Shown here: piece after piece, positions 12,401-27,400 of the stretch
Layout of the letters: every line of letters starts with the position of its first letter
Position numbering within the stretch: the first letter of the stretch is position 1
NCBI RefSeq assembly: GCF_905220365.1
Contig: NC_061140.1
Span: 8,434,501 to 8,498,500, forward strand
Origin: Vanessa cardui
Taxonomy: Eukaryota > Arthropoda > Insecta > Lepidoptera > Nymphalidae
Length of the DNA stretch: 64,000 nucleotides
Direction of reading: 5' to 3'
Program-made: the position numbers and the translations under genes
Notes under the pieces: model-generated
The model's database searches: none
Told to the model about the DNA's origin: nothing
Seen by the model: only the letters and a program-made list of their open reading frames with translations

Positions 12401-15400
12401 AAGCGCGTTGGAGGTTATAAAAATATTTTATGGCAATGTTGCCATAGTGAAATTACTTCGTAATGCGAGTTATCATCGAGGGGAAACTCGGGCACTTAGC
12501 GAGCGATGCTTGATGCAATAGATTAATTTTTACGAACTAAACATTATTTATAGAACGGTCTTGGTAATACATGTTTTATGGTTAACGGGCCGATATAATA
12601 TTCTATAATCGGAATACTTAAAGCGAAGATTATAATAATGCGTTATTTTTTATTTTAAATTAAGAACAGAATAGAGAAGAGCTATCATCTTTGTATTCAT
12701 TGTTTTGTTTATGTATAGTTTATTCCAATGGAAAAACAAAATGACACTTTACTTAGATTTACATATTCTATTCTATTTGCTAATAGCTCTACTATGTTAT
12801 TCCCTCAAACATTTCTTGATAAATATATATTTACAATACAAAACTATTCCACTTAACTACCATTAAAACTTCACCGACATTTTAAACTAAATTTTTTCAA
12901 GGATCTATAGTGAATACCATAAATAATTTACCATAGATTACAAGATCTCGTGTGTCATGTCAATTCTACTATTAAAGGTGCTTATTGCTATCTTAATTAT
13001 CTTGTAATTTGAATAGACTAACAGATAAAAAACACTATCTACTATAAAATATTTCTTAATGTTGGTAATATTTAACATTTTAAAGATTCCACGCCGCAAG
13101 TGAAAGAAAACATTAAGATAACATTGTGAATTACAATGACTTTGCGGAGCAGGAATGTTTTACAATTTTGGAATCGAATACAAATTACACGCACACACAA
13201 AACACTAAACATAGCTTCAGTTTAAATCGATTTTGCTCTCGAATAGAGAAATCGATAATTGTCGAATTAATTCAAAACTCTAACATGCAATGTTTTAGCT
13301 ATTGTATTGATCGATTCTTAATCGTAATCAATAGTATTATGTAATGGAATAGTATACGATATTAACATTTTTATAACACTTAAATAGTGTTATAATATTT
13401 TTGCTTACAATTCAAAAATAAACCGTTGTTACCTACACATCTCATTTTTTAGGCCAAATTTGCATTACAGAATAGTTTTCGAAAGTAATTTCAATCCGCA
13501 AACAAAAACCGATTTTTATAAATTGTATTAAAATAACATTTACATAAGCAACACATTCGTTATACTACGTTTTAAGATCCACTAGAAATCACCAATTGAA
13601 ACTGTACTCGATACTAAGAGATTAGGAGCTCAAATGTGCCAAAATCCGGCTCGTGTGAAATGTTGAGAGAACTAAAGTTTTATTGTTATTCATATACTTA
13701 CAGTTTAAACTAACAACTTCTCATACTCAGTTAGCGGCAGCTTAGAAATAATATAGATATAGACTGCTTCAATACCAACCATTACAATTTAATTAATTTT
13801 AATTCATAGATCGTATAACTTATTCTTACTCGAAAACCTTCCGAAATGACATACGCACACACACAAAAACTTTTGTTAAGACAGTTCAAATACTGTAAGA
13901 TATTAATAACAGTCGAATAAATATTAAAATGTAGCGTTCTAATTCAGATAAGGTATTGATTCCACTATTATTAGTTGGTACTGCACTGAATCGAGCTAAA
14001 TTCTTAGATTATATTACGTACAACCTGAGCCTATAGCATTTGCGTTAAAACTGTATAAGGTTAAATTTATATAATCTAATCCTTTTATTTTAGAAGACTA
14101 AAACTCTACATGTTAAATTTTAGTATTCTCCGCTTTTTCTTTGCGGGAAATAGTAATTAATTTTATAAACATAAGTATTAAGTCACTTCTGATAAAATAT
14201 ATATGACTTTTCATAATAAAACATGTAGATAATGTAGTTATAGTTAATATCAGTATCGTATTCTTAAGCAAGTGATTATATTAGATATCAAATAATCCAT
14301 CTTCATTATCGAAAATACTAAAAATAACTTGTTTATCGATAGCGTTTCTACATATTATAACCACTAATCGATTTCGATAGATACGCACTGCGTGTGAACT
14401 GTGGGAAATGCCATATCGTTAGAAAAAAAAATGAAAACCAGTCTATCAATACATATTATTAAACCGATTGAGAGTGCGAACTACAAATTAAAAAGTGGTC
14501 CTTAAAATTTAAAAATAGAACAATATTAAAATTATCAAAACTCTTTAGAAGCCTTTAAAAGTTCTTATATTCCGTGAATAAAATTGGGGATCATTTATTG
14601 AAAACAATTGATTATACTATACCTCGCGATCCTTATTCCCATAAGTGATGCCCAGGTTTGGCATGGCGCGCAATATGGCGACGAGTGACTGGATCGTGTT
14701 GCTGTATACCACGGGCCGATACTGTTTGAAATCTTCATTTGTGAAGCCACTCTCGTGGATGATTCTGTTGAAAAAATATATATATTATACCAAAAAACAC
14801 ATCAAAGGGAACGCCTACATTCGAAAAGAAACAGTTTACAAACGTTCGTAATATGTCACTCATTACAAGATCTTATAGTTAATTATTATTTTTATAATAT
14901 ACTTGTAGTATTGATTCCGTTTTATCGTATAACTTAATATAGATTGTCTATATTTTTACAATGCCACCTTTTTATTAATTGGCAACCATCAAATTAAAAA
15001 AAATAAGAACTAGACACAACATAAAAAAGTTACAGGATACATTAGTATGGACACGAGCCTATTGGGATACATTTAGGTTAAGTATAAAAACGATTGTAAA
15101 TATAAATCATTAAATAGAATTGATAAACTGTTGACGTCGCACACATATAATTCGGCCTGTGTTTTATTATAAGTTTTTTATGGCAATACGTTTCAAGAAT
15201 ACGAACAATGGAAGCGCCGGACATATAAAATCTCAGCGAGCTTCTATTTTTTGGAAACAATGACATTAACGAGAAAACCTAGATTGTTTATCACCCAGTA
15301 AGAAATATATTTTCTACTGTTATTACATTATACACAGCTCGGTTCACTAACCCGTTTATTATTCGAAACGGGCATTTATTTTTGAGGAAAACCGTAAGTC

Positions 15401-18400
15401 ACGATGAAATACATAACATTCATGCTAATTGAGCTTGAAATCCTCGGCTTATGAAAAAATCAAACATGGAACTTAAAGAAAAACTGGATGAGTGTTTTCA
15501 TACATTTGTCGATTTTAAGATCGACTTTCGTATATTGGTAAAGGCGTGGAGGACATGACAGAGCGCATGCGTCGCAAATTTGACGTCACGCTTACATAGT
15601 TATCACAGGGCCGCCCGCATCCGGGAACGAGTGGCGTCACCAATGTTCCATTTATCCATCGCAAAATCAGATATAATTTCGACATTATATTCAATACCAA
15701 TAAAATATCGACGAATATTATAATTTGATGTGTCAGAATTATTAGTAGGTGGTACATTTTATAAAAACCTATTGAAAAACTTTTCGAAGGGATTAATATT
15801 TTCCAACATTTGGTATGCAAAATGATTAATCGATAAAATTCGTGTCGCTAAAGTACTGTAACAATGGGGTATTGACTTTATAATAACTGTAACAATTTCT
15901 ATATTTAAAATATAATAAGCGAAAAATTATTCACACACGCTTTAAGCTTAATCATTTAAAAGACGGTCGAATTATTTGTTTATGGAAACACAGCTGCTTG
16001 GTTCACTTGATCTTGATTGTATTTGTTGCTAATGTACACAAGATTTAAGTCATCCTTCGATCCCAAACTACGCCCTACGACAAAATCAAACACATGGTGC
16101 AGTTTCTATTCCGATAATATTACAAGTTTCTGACTTTAAATGTATGCTACTAAATCATACTATAATCACTATTCGGTAAATGAGACGTATTTCTGAGCAT
16201 ATTTAGTAACATTTAATTACATGTTAGGATTTCATTTGCGCCTTAGTTAACTAATATAGTTTTCCGTCAAAATTTGTTTGACCATATCCATTGCAATACT
16301 TCAAAGTAATTTAAGCTTCTTAATTAAATACTTTTAAGAACTAATTTTCCAATAAAAAAAGGACCGATTAGCTCGTTCCTTTTCGTCCCGTTATAAATTA
16401 AAAAAAAACATTATCACAAACAACAATGCTTAAGGCGAGAGTACTTATGATGAGAGTGGCCAACACAAAAAGGGAGATTAATCCCAATTATTTGATTGGT
16501 CAATACTCCAAGTCGGATACAATGAAGCCTACTCGATGACGACTGAGCTTTTATCGTTCTCGACAATTGCTTCATCGTAAACTGCTAATGGAACTCCTTG
16601 ACGTCTGTCGCTTCCGTACGTCACTCGCCAATAATGGTACGCAATACGCATTGCTAGCTCGTTATTGATTTAACTTACATAGCGTGATTAAATCTGACTT
16701 ATTTCATGAACGATTATATAATACACTGGTTCACATTCTGTCGAGATAATCGGGATATAACGCGCAAATAATAATTCCATTTCCATAAAGTGAAAGAATT
16801 TAAGGTGACAAATTTCAATACAAAAAGACTATCCCATTTGTTGGAATATAAATATTAATAAATAAATATGAGACAACATCACATACATTACTCTGATCCC
16901 AATTTAAGTAGCTAAAGCACTTGTGTTATGGGAAATCTGAAGTAACGACGGTACCACAAACACCCAGACCCAAGACAACATAGGAAACAAATGAAGTTAC
17001 AGTTATAATAAGACTTTATGAATAAATAATGAATATTCGAATTTGATTATCTTTTAAAATTGTTGGTATCATCTACCAGAACTAATATCGTAATATATAT
17101 TGAGTATTAAAACAACTTATTAGATAGGTAACCGTAGACCATTTGCTGCAAAAAGTAACCTAAGTAAATAAATTATAATGTGAAACAATTAATTCTTCAA
17201 AGTCATCCATAAATAGTCGACCAATCCTTGTAACGTAGTTCGAGATACTCACATCGTGAGATAACTTATGTGAAGAGCATTCATAAGATGATATATTAAT
17301 GCGACCTCATTGCACAGATTTGCATACACACATTCCCTGTGCGACTTAACGTGATCTGTGGTACTCATTCCAGTAAAAAAATTGCGGCGTCTCTTATTAG
17401 AATCTCAGTCAGACATAATATACATCTGAGTCCTAGTCGAATTTAGGCAACCGGATTCAGATCATTGTCACAATTCCGTAGGACGTTTTGCACAAATGTA
17501 TGCGCAAACACACTTACATCTTTCCATCTTATTCCCTCTTTCAGGAGAGGCGAGCATACACAATACTGGAAAGAGTTTGACGATTAGTTTCTCTATTTTT
17601 CGGATTAACTTCAAGGCTAAACAAATCCTCAATTATTGATATATAGAGGATGTTTAAACAGTAAAAATCCTTCAAAGATATTAGTATTTTTTTTTATAGG
17701 TGGAAAATTTGTTCAATGAATTAAACACCGCGCTAGGCTTTGCTTAATCTAACGACTTGCGTGCAATAAGAAATTATTATTCAATATGCGCTTTCTGTTA
17801 CAATATCGTTATTCAAATTGCATGATGCAAATTGTGTTTGTTAATTATTCTTTTATTACAAAATCGAATTAATATGACAGGAAAGTTTTGAAAGACGCTT
17901 ATTACATGGCCGTAAATAGTTTGTTCAGGCTACCTTATGACAAAAATGAATTAAAAAAATATACGTACCAAATGTGTTTTTATGTGCTTTTATAGTAGGT
18001 GATATGACATAGTATATCTTATAATTCTTGTTTATGAACTAAATAATATTATGTTATTTTAAACGGACCGGATTTGCCAATACTTTCATCAATACATTAC
18101 AAAGTTGATAATTTATTATTAGTAATAGGTTGGGGAAAAAGTTTCTTCGTATTTTATATGAAAATTCAAAAAGTTTTTTTTATAGTTTATTTACATTTGA
18201 CTAAAGTATGTAGGTGCCATTTTGTTCCATAACTTTTTGCCATCTTCTTGGTAGTGACATGATTCCATTGCTGTAAAAATTTTGGGGCTTCTGATCGAAA
18301 AACTGCGACAAGTGGTTTTGGCAGTCCTCTCGTGATGTTAACCTGACACTGCCTAAGGAATTCTGCAGAGACCGAATCAGATGAAAATCTGAAGGTGCAA

Positions 18401-21400
18401 GGTCAGGACTATACGGCGGATGCATTAATACCTCCCAGCCAAACTCTCGTAATTTTTGTTGAGTGGCTAAAGATGTGTGAGGTCTAGCGTTGTCATTTTC
18501 TTGCTTCAATCTCATCAATTGTTCACAATACAGTTCTGAGTCGATGGTCCGGCGGTAACAGCTCATAATGAATGATGCCCTTCCAATCCCACCATACACA
18601 CAGCATTACCTTGTTGCGAGTTAATCCGGGTTTTGCCACAGTCTGTGAAGCTTGACCGGCCTTTGACTACGATCTTTTTCGCACGTTCTTGTCGTATGTG
18701 ATCCACTTTTCATCTCCAGTTATCAGCTCCTTCAAAAATGGTTCGATTTCATTACGTCGTAATAAAGAATCACAAATGAGTACACGGTTCATTAGGTTTC
18801 TTTCAGTGAGTTCATGAGGCACTTATATATCGAGCTTTTTTGTGTACCCAGCTTTATTCAAATGAGTCAAAACCGTTTTGTGGTCAATTGCCATTTCTTC
18901 AGCTACATCGTAACTACTAATATGCCGATCTTGCTCCACTTTTTCAAAAATGGCATCAATTTTGTCCGTAACAGGGCGACCAGAGCGAGATGCATCTTTG
19001 ATATCAAAATTTCCGGCTTGAAAACGCTTAAACCAAACTTGCGCTACTCTCACAGATACTGCATTAGGTCCATAAACATCACAATTTTTTTTCGCGGCTT
19101 GAGTTGCATTTTTACCTTTTTTATAGTAAAATTTTAAAATGTATCGAATTTCTTCTTTAGATTCACTCATTTTAACAACAACAAAAACAAATGAAAATCA
19201 CACAAATTCCTAATTTGAATTTGGAAATGCCTTCTTTAAAATTAAAACTTTTTAATGATACCAAAACCAGCCAGATACAAATGGTATAGCCAAAGAGATT
19301 TTATTACAACTTCATACATACTATATGCGAAAAGACTTTTTCCCCAACCTAATATTTACTACATTAGAAAAACAATTAATTATATTCGGAATGTACCTTC
19401 TCACACGCGTATGCTTAGTTGCATAGCTTAGTTTCGGTTTTTAAAATGATTTAATAATGTATGATCTAATGTTCGGTTTTAGGGATTGAAAAGTGACTTT
19501 CTTTAACTAAATTAAAAGCAGTCGACATTTATCCGTCATTACTTATAATTTGTTTTTTCTAAACTTCAGTATAGCAGTTTTAAAAGGTGCCGTTGTATAC
19601 CATCCTTATATAAAGGCGCGACCCTCTTCGTTAATTATTACAAGCATGTATTTAGTATAAGGGAGTGACAATCGCGCTGACTAAATATGCGTCTTAGTGT
19701 GTGTAAAACAAGTAAAGGTAGGGACAGCAAAAAAAGGATATTAAATTATATTTGTTAAGTTTACCATATTAAAAATAATTGATTTTACTTTGAGGGACAC
19801 TTCATTATCACTGATTAGATCTTTACCAGATATAGTATTTATCGATATAATATATTGTATTATAAAACAGTAATATACTCACTTCATTTGTTTAACTATA
19901 GTACTCTTTCCCGACTCGCCAGCACCTGAAAACAAAGACATAAATTAATAAACTGCCATGAATATTGTTTGTAGTTCTGATAAGTATTTCCAAGTATGTC
20001 TAATTAATTCCATGAAGTATTACTATTAATGTAATTTGGTAAAAGTAATTGGGTCTTGAAGTTTTAGAAGATTTATTTATTAATTAAGATAGCTATAAAC
20101 AGTGGTCCTTTTATCATACAGATAGCTGTTTCGAATTTGGGCAGTCATTTTTTTTCCAAGCGAAAGGTGCAAAGGCCGCAGGTGAAGATGTCTTAATTAA
20201 CCCAACAGTGACACTTGAAGGTGCACTATTAATTATTTTATATATCTATTAAGAAAACATAATCGCTCAATGACTCTATATTGACTATATTATATATAAC
20301 ATAGTTTTGATAACACGGTCACTTTCAGACAATACCATTGCTATGAAACACATCAGTATCACTTTTAAAAATAATAAAACGGCAATCATGAAATATAGTT
20401 GTATCTATCTGTATGTTATACTTTTACAGGATTGAAATACTTGCTATCCTTTTTTAAACATACACATCAAACAGAGATAGCATATAATAGTTATGGATGC
20501 GAGTATTATAGACAAAACTTTTTGCGTTAGGTAGGTCATTAATAGAGGTGGAGTAGTTATGTTTAGGCGGATATAACCAAGCGGAGCCGCTAGTAGTAAA
20601 AATATTATAAATATGAAAACTCTCTGTGATATCTTTATTTAATTTTCATAATTACCATAATTGATAAAAATTATTTTGAATAAATTCGTAGCACACCTTC
20701 GTTTGTTAACAAAGCAAAGAGCCCTAAGTGTTTTTGTATGTCATAGTCTATTACTTTTAATTTAGGATGCGGGGAAGCAAACCAGGAGATTAGAAAGAAA
20801 TGAATCGTAATGAAATGCAATATAATATACAATAAGTTGATAGGTTAAGAATAGACGTTAGCACGAATAAAAAGCACCGCAATAAAACTAGCAATGATAT
20901 AAAAACAGTTAATTGCCTCGGCGAATGTAAACCGTACATTTTCAACTAAATGTATGTCTCGTATCTGAAATAAAAATAGATGAGAACATAGGATTACTAC
21001 GGCGGGATTTTCGATCGTCGATGTCGGGAAACACGATACGAATGCGAGCTTTCGAAACAAAACGTTTTAAAGATTTCAAATGAAAACGTACACACCTTGT
21101 GTATTATTATCATACCATATACAACTTAACAAACATATATAGTACTACAGGTACATAATATATAGTAGCACGTAGATGTCCCTGTGCTGGGTAACAGAAG
21201 AAGCTTTAAGATCTCTGAATCACTGTTCTAAAGTATTTTAGTAGACACAGTTATAGCAGAATTTCAGCCGATATATGAAGATTTCCCTCACCAACAGGAA
21301 ATAAATTATCGTCGTGAAGTCTAGAATAATTGCACCACACATTAGTTCTCGATATACAATCTCGATAGTAATCGATATTTTGATCGATTTGAGCTACACG

Positions 21401-24400
21401 AGTCAATCTAACTTGATTTTTACCGATTTAATCGGTGAATCATGTAAATAACTTTACGATAAGTAAGAATTCTTAACAGAAAATTTTTAGAACTACCAAA
21501 TATTATCAGTTCAAAAATTCTATCCATATTATATGTCAAAAAGTAATTTGAAATATTGGTTATGATATAATAACTCAATACATTTTCTTGCATGCCAGAA
21601 ATTTCTACGATACGTATTAAAAAATTTCTTCCATATGAAAAACGCTACGACCTCATATACCTATAGTACTCGTTGCTCCGAAATTAGTATTAGTAGAGGA
21701 ATTAGCAAGTTATGTACAGGGATCGGGAATAAAAGTGTTTACATGTGATGGATTTAACAAAACAGTTGAGAGAAAAGGATGAATAAAAAGCTTTTTCAAA
21801 TACTGAATTTTTGTGATTAAGGTAATTTTTTATGTATTCGCGTAATGTAGCACAAATGTTTATTGTTATTTGTTAAGGTCAGGCTTTTGACCAGTGAGTA
21901 CCGCCTTCGGTAGTAGTCTAATCTATACTAGGATATAGTTTTTTTTTCTTTATGAAATTCAGCTTCTACAGCTCGAACCTGGTAATAAAAGAAGATTTAA
22001 AAAATCGATTCACATAAAACCTACTAAAATATTAATTTGAATTCGGCATTACTAATAATTCGTAAGCCAATCATAATCAATAAAATAGTGACTGTGGGTA
22101 ACGTGGGTGTCGCAAAAGTAAACCCTGTCAAATACCAGGTCTGATCATTGTGACCCCGCTTGTATCTAATTGGCTCGCCGTCGACGCGAACGGCCGATCT
22201 TTGACCTCCCGATACACATATCACCTACTGAGTCCACTCTTGATTCAATTTATAGTTGCAATCACACAATTATTGTTCTTACCTTCAAAGAATGAATCGT
22301 AGATAATTATTACAGCAAGGATTCAATTCAAGTGTATCACCGATTATAATTAATTAATAATAATTGAATCAGTTAAATATCGTCTGATAGTATTATCTAT
22401 TGTCAAAATATTTTGATATATTACTTATTATCCAAAACCTTGATCGTGTATATGTGATTGTATCATTTGTGTCAATTATCTCGTATTGCTATCGGTATGA
22501 ACCGAATATTCGTAAAGACCATAAAAATGCAAAGGATTGATTGTCTTGAACCCGTGCTTCAACTCATAATGGTGTATACGATCGAAGGCAGAAGATCGTC
22601 AGACCAAGAAGAAACATCTCGAGACATCAGATACGAATGTTTCGATTCTCAATATTTAATCGCAGTTTTATTCGAATCATACATCACACATTCAATCACA
22701 CGTTCGTTTCGCTCTTTGATGATTCGAAATAACCACGTATACGGTGTTACATAAAATATTAAAGCCGTCAATCTTCGGATATTTTATCTGTGCGATCTGA
22801 TGTGTCGAAATAGGGGCTTTTGTGATATCATCGTGATAAAACCGTTGGTCGCGTGCTCGAGCGCGGACCGCGTGATAAACCTGTCTATAACATCCGACCT
22901 GCCGGCTTTTTGGTAACGTTAAACGATAGGGTTATTTAAGTTTCAACAGCGTCACTGATAGACAGCGAAACGATCCCGATCCGTGCTATAAAATATTTTG
23001 TATACATAATACGAAACATATTTGTATTCAATATTACATTGTCACGAACATATTATACAGATATATATGTTATGTTTAATATGGGTTAGATATCCCGTTC
23101 GTGAATGACATTACAAATAAATCAAAATGATAAAATGTGAAGAACAGTTGTTATATTGGATCGTAAAATGTATTCTAAAATCGATAATTTACGTATTACA
23201 AAATATGTTGTTGCATATTTGTGTTTTCAGAAAGACAGAAAAAAACTCAAATGATTACGGACACCTTCATTGGAGTATTGAAAAATAAATGTTTTACTTT
23301 TATTGCTTACATAACAAAATAGTTCGAAATTATTGACCCCCAGACAAGTTCAATTCATTTTCCAAATATTCTTCATATTACTTTTCCGCATATAATATTA
23401 CACGAAAGAATACATATTTTCTTTTATAGCGTTGTCCAAACAAGAATGTGTAATAGTAATTGGAAGGACGTGATAGATTAAGTTTCTCTATGGGGGCGTT
23501 AAAATGTGGTGATAATTTATTGGCTAAGAGCTCAATCAGAATCAATAAAATCATCTATCATTGCATATTATGTATAATTACGTAATTTATGCAATGAAAA
23601 ACGCGTTTAAAACAAGAGAATATGAAACCGAAATAATATTTAGCATTTAAAATGAAATGAAAGTTATACATTCGGACAATATCATCAACGGCTCCTTAGT
23701 GGAGTTTCGATAAAAAGCTTGGAAATCTGACATTGGATTTGGTTATATCATATTTTAAGATTAGATTATCTATACCATAGATAAAAGAGAAGTAACATAA
23801 CTTATCTTTTTCGGTATGTACTTGAATGGGAAGGATTGTATATAAATCGTATTACAAATATTTTGTTTAAATAGACCTATGAATGAATTAAACTTATGTA
23901 AGTATATATATAATAGCATCCCCATCTTTCAATCGAACTCTGTACGTCTATTTGCACGTGTAAAATGATTTCATTAGTAAATAGCTTTTAATTAATTATA
24001 AATGAGCAGTGCGCCATTAAAAAGTATGAAATAAATAAAAAAAATGCGAAAGTAAGCAGCTTGGAAATTTTATCCGAGGCTGCAATGCGCCCTCCGTCGT
24101 CAGAGAGCGAATTTAGATTTACCATTAGACTGCACGAAAAATCCTATTTCAATTACGAAATTAAATTGCTAATGAATTTATGTACCACGTTATGAATAAG
24201 AGGTTATTAACCTTATGTAAATGCATACACTAAAAGTAAAAGTCAAAACAATTCCGAGAATAACTTCAACTCATATTTATTAATGTTCGAAATATCATTT
24301 CAATTCTCTTCTTCATGACAGCTACTGAGTCATACAGAAAAAAATCTTTGTAAATGACTAATAAAGTTAACCACTTCCTCGTATGAATGTATCTTAGTTA

Positions 24401-27400
24401 TCTTAATAGATAGGTACTGGGCTAATATACATTTTAGCAGTGGAACTATTTCACCAATGTACCTTTGTGAAATATAGCAAATTAGAAATGTAAACTATGT
24501 TATTGATAAAACATTCAAAAATAGCTGCGTTCAATGACATTTTTAAGACTGAAACAGCAGAATTATATGTAATTACATTTAATTAAATCCATATCAAATT
24601 TTACGATTATTTTGCACAGGCAATGTATACTGATGAATGAAGTTTTTAAATCAAAATTAAAGCTTTTAACTATTTCCAAAATTTTTCAGACTAACACAGT
24701 AATTACAAAAAACCTTCCTTAAACCAAGTAAGGCAGTTTGCAAAATAATGATAACAATTTATTTAATAGAATAAATTTAAAATTAACTGAATTTAATTTG
24801 AATCATAAATAAATACCTATTAGCAATATCTGATTATGGGTTACAGTGGTATTCAGGAAAACATAACATTATAACATATATTTTTGCTTCTGTAAGTGCC
24901 AAAGTATGTAAATATTAAGTTGATTCAAAACTGTAAAAAGTCATACAATTTATTATATTCATGAAATGCTGCAAAAGTTACATTACCTACAAACAGTTGT
25001 CGCCTGTAACTTTACTTGCGTTTTAGGGCATGGTTGTCATATATTAGGTATAAAAAAGTGGCTCAGTATCCTTACTTGAGATTTGAGCTTGCCTTTTTTT
25101 AAATTGCCTAGATATTTATATTATAATAGACAGTTCCTTTAAAATAGGTTTCCATCTTTTCAGTTTTAAGCTGTATTATAGTGTAACATGATTAAAAAGA
25201 AAGGAAATTGTTTTTTTTTCAATACAATTCCCACTAAATCATTATTTAGACATGACCTAACGTAGTTATACCTATATATTTTAAAGATACCTTTTTTTGT
25301 TAGTATTTCTTCAATGTGCACTTTAATTACCTTAGTTATTATAAGATAGCCATTATGCTTTCATTTTCCAACAGTAAATGCATGTGTGGTTTTTTAATCT
25401 TTTCTTGTTACACAGAGATGGGTTGTAGTTTCATGTATGTCAACTATGTTACATCTATTACATATAGAACTATATATCACCTTATAAACAAATATAAAAT
25501 CTTCTTTTACTCAGATTTCAACTACTCAGCTGCTTTTTACTATAAGTATATTTTTAAATGGCAATAATAATGGATATACATTTATTCATATAACATAAAA
25601 TACATATTATATGTTTTATATTGTTTCAGTTGTGTTGATATATAAATTATTATGAGGAAAATGTGATATGCAGGAAAAATTATTACACATTGTATTACTG
25701 ATATACACTTTTACAATAAATTAGTTTAAACAAACTACAAGTGTTTGTAGTTTGTTTAAACTAATTTAAACTGAAAGTATTATGAATTTTATTGATTGAC
25801 ACAAACGAAATTAGAAAAAAATATTTTTTATTGCTGTATTATTAGTATGTTAATTATGAAACAAATAAACACTTTCGTACGAATACGGAACAATGATGCA
25901 TACCAGCATATTGATTACTTTCAAGAGAAAGCTAATTGCAATTCCTACATGCCTCTGACCTGATTGTATGTAATCATCGATAAATTTAAGTAAGCACCTA
26001 TTTATTCATTCATTATTTTATATGAGTACTTGATATTTGAATATGTAGCGTTTTATAAACCGCAAATAAACATTCGTTAACAACTTGCACAAACCCAAAA
26101 AGGCAAGTTGGGGTGCGGCCATGAGTACCGGCAACTACATTACCGACAAATCGTACCTAGCAGCAGTAACTTTATATCTTTAGAGGCTTGAATGCCATCC
26201 TCTTTCAAGTCCCTCTCGATCTGTCGGCTTCGGGCAGCCGCCGCGCGCTCCTCGGCCGACTGAGTACAACCCATGTCGGCAGCTGTTCCTGTGCTCTGGC
26301 TGCCGTCCGCCCCGACTCCCGAGCCGGGCGCGCTCTCACCGCTCCCTTTGCATACGCTCCGATCGCGTCCTGCCGCCCCGGCCTAACCGGAGCCACCCTA
26401 CACAACGTTAACACTCAACACAGTAACCTAACTATATCACTGATCACTGTTTCAGCGTGTTAAAACACTTGTAAAAACGATCGAATCTTTGTAACTTTCA
26501 CGATCCTGTACTAAACACGACACTCAAAACCGTAACGACAGCGAAAACTTTAATTGATTTTATGAATTCATATGAGATAATGGCGGCCGGATGACAAGCA
26601 CCAGCTCCACTCCGTGACGACTGACGGCGACCGCGCCCCGCTCGACTGACGTTCGGCTTGATTCGGCATCGTTCGTTCCGGCTCTCTCACACATGCGTAA
26701 AACTAAACGCTCACGAGAAAGAGTAGAAAAATTATGTTAAAATAATACGACTGCCCAAAAAGATATTAAAATTACGATATTTTTATATTTTGGGTTTATA
26801 TATTGGGGTTGGTAAAGCTATTTTGAACCTTATTTAATTATTATTACTAAAGTAATTGTTTTAATATAATATCAATAATTTAATTATTACAAATTAAATA
26901 CAGCTATCTATTTAAAATAAGTAATGGGTATTAATTCATACAAATATTACCCGAAATAAATCAGTTTCTATAATAGAATTAATGTTAATAATTGATACGT
27001 AAAATAATATATAAAACATTTTAAAATAAATGGCAGATGATGCTGTTACAGCATGTAGTTGGTAATATTGATAACGATAAGTTATCGCCCTGCCTAATCG
27101 ACATCACTTGGCAATACCCCAAAGAAGTTATAGCCTACAGGTAGTTTCCAGTGATTGAGACAACGACGACCGTTGTCTGGAAATAAGTTACATTACTATT
27201 ATAATTAAACTAGTAGATTAGGCCGTATAAGAGAGTTACATCAAACAAACAATATTATGTTTGTACATATTTTTAAAAATAAAATTTCTAGAAGTATTTC
27301 TGGATCGTGTCTGCAAATGTGGAAATAGGTAGTCTTATGTAAAAAAATAAAAATTATACTATTTTCTTTTGCTACATTATCAATTAATTTTATAATAAAT

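Larger units (their letters stand above)
14765..18127. other. G-alpha-o intron 2, unannotated parts
   Basis: AT-rich sequence apart from the regulatory-looking island near 15.6 kb and a truncated SINE near 16.9 kb. No coding exon was recognised. Confidence 0.5.
19926..26156. other. G-alpha-o intron 1
   Basis: About 6.2 kb, AT-rich. It contains a perfect hairpin at 25.7 kb, a possible SINE relic at 21.2 kb and small GC-richer patches at 22,080-22,210 and 22,850-22,910. The first patch includes AGGTCAAAG on the minus strand, a nuclear-receptor-like half-site. No exon was recognised. Confidence 0.5.

Noticed and set aside
18814..19137. Plus-strand frame over mariner copy 1 (also 47639-47962 minus)
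   Set aside because: Antisense shadow of the transposase, present in both mariner copies.
22458..22754. 98-codon frame in G-alpha-o intron 1
   Set aside because: No motif, no splice context, composition like the surrounding intron.
26188..26463. Plus-strand 91-codon frame over G-alpha-o exon B
   Set aside because: Antisense shadow of the coding exon and its GC-rich upstream region.
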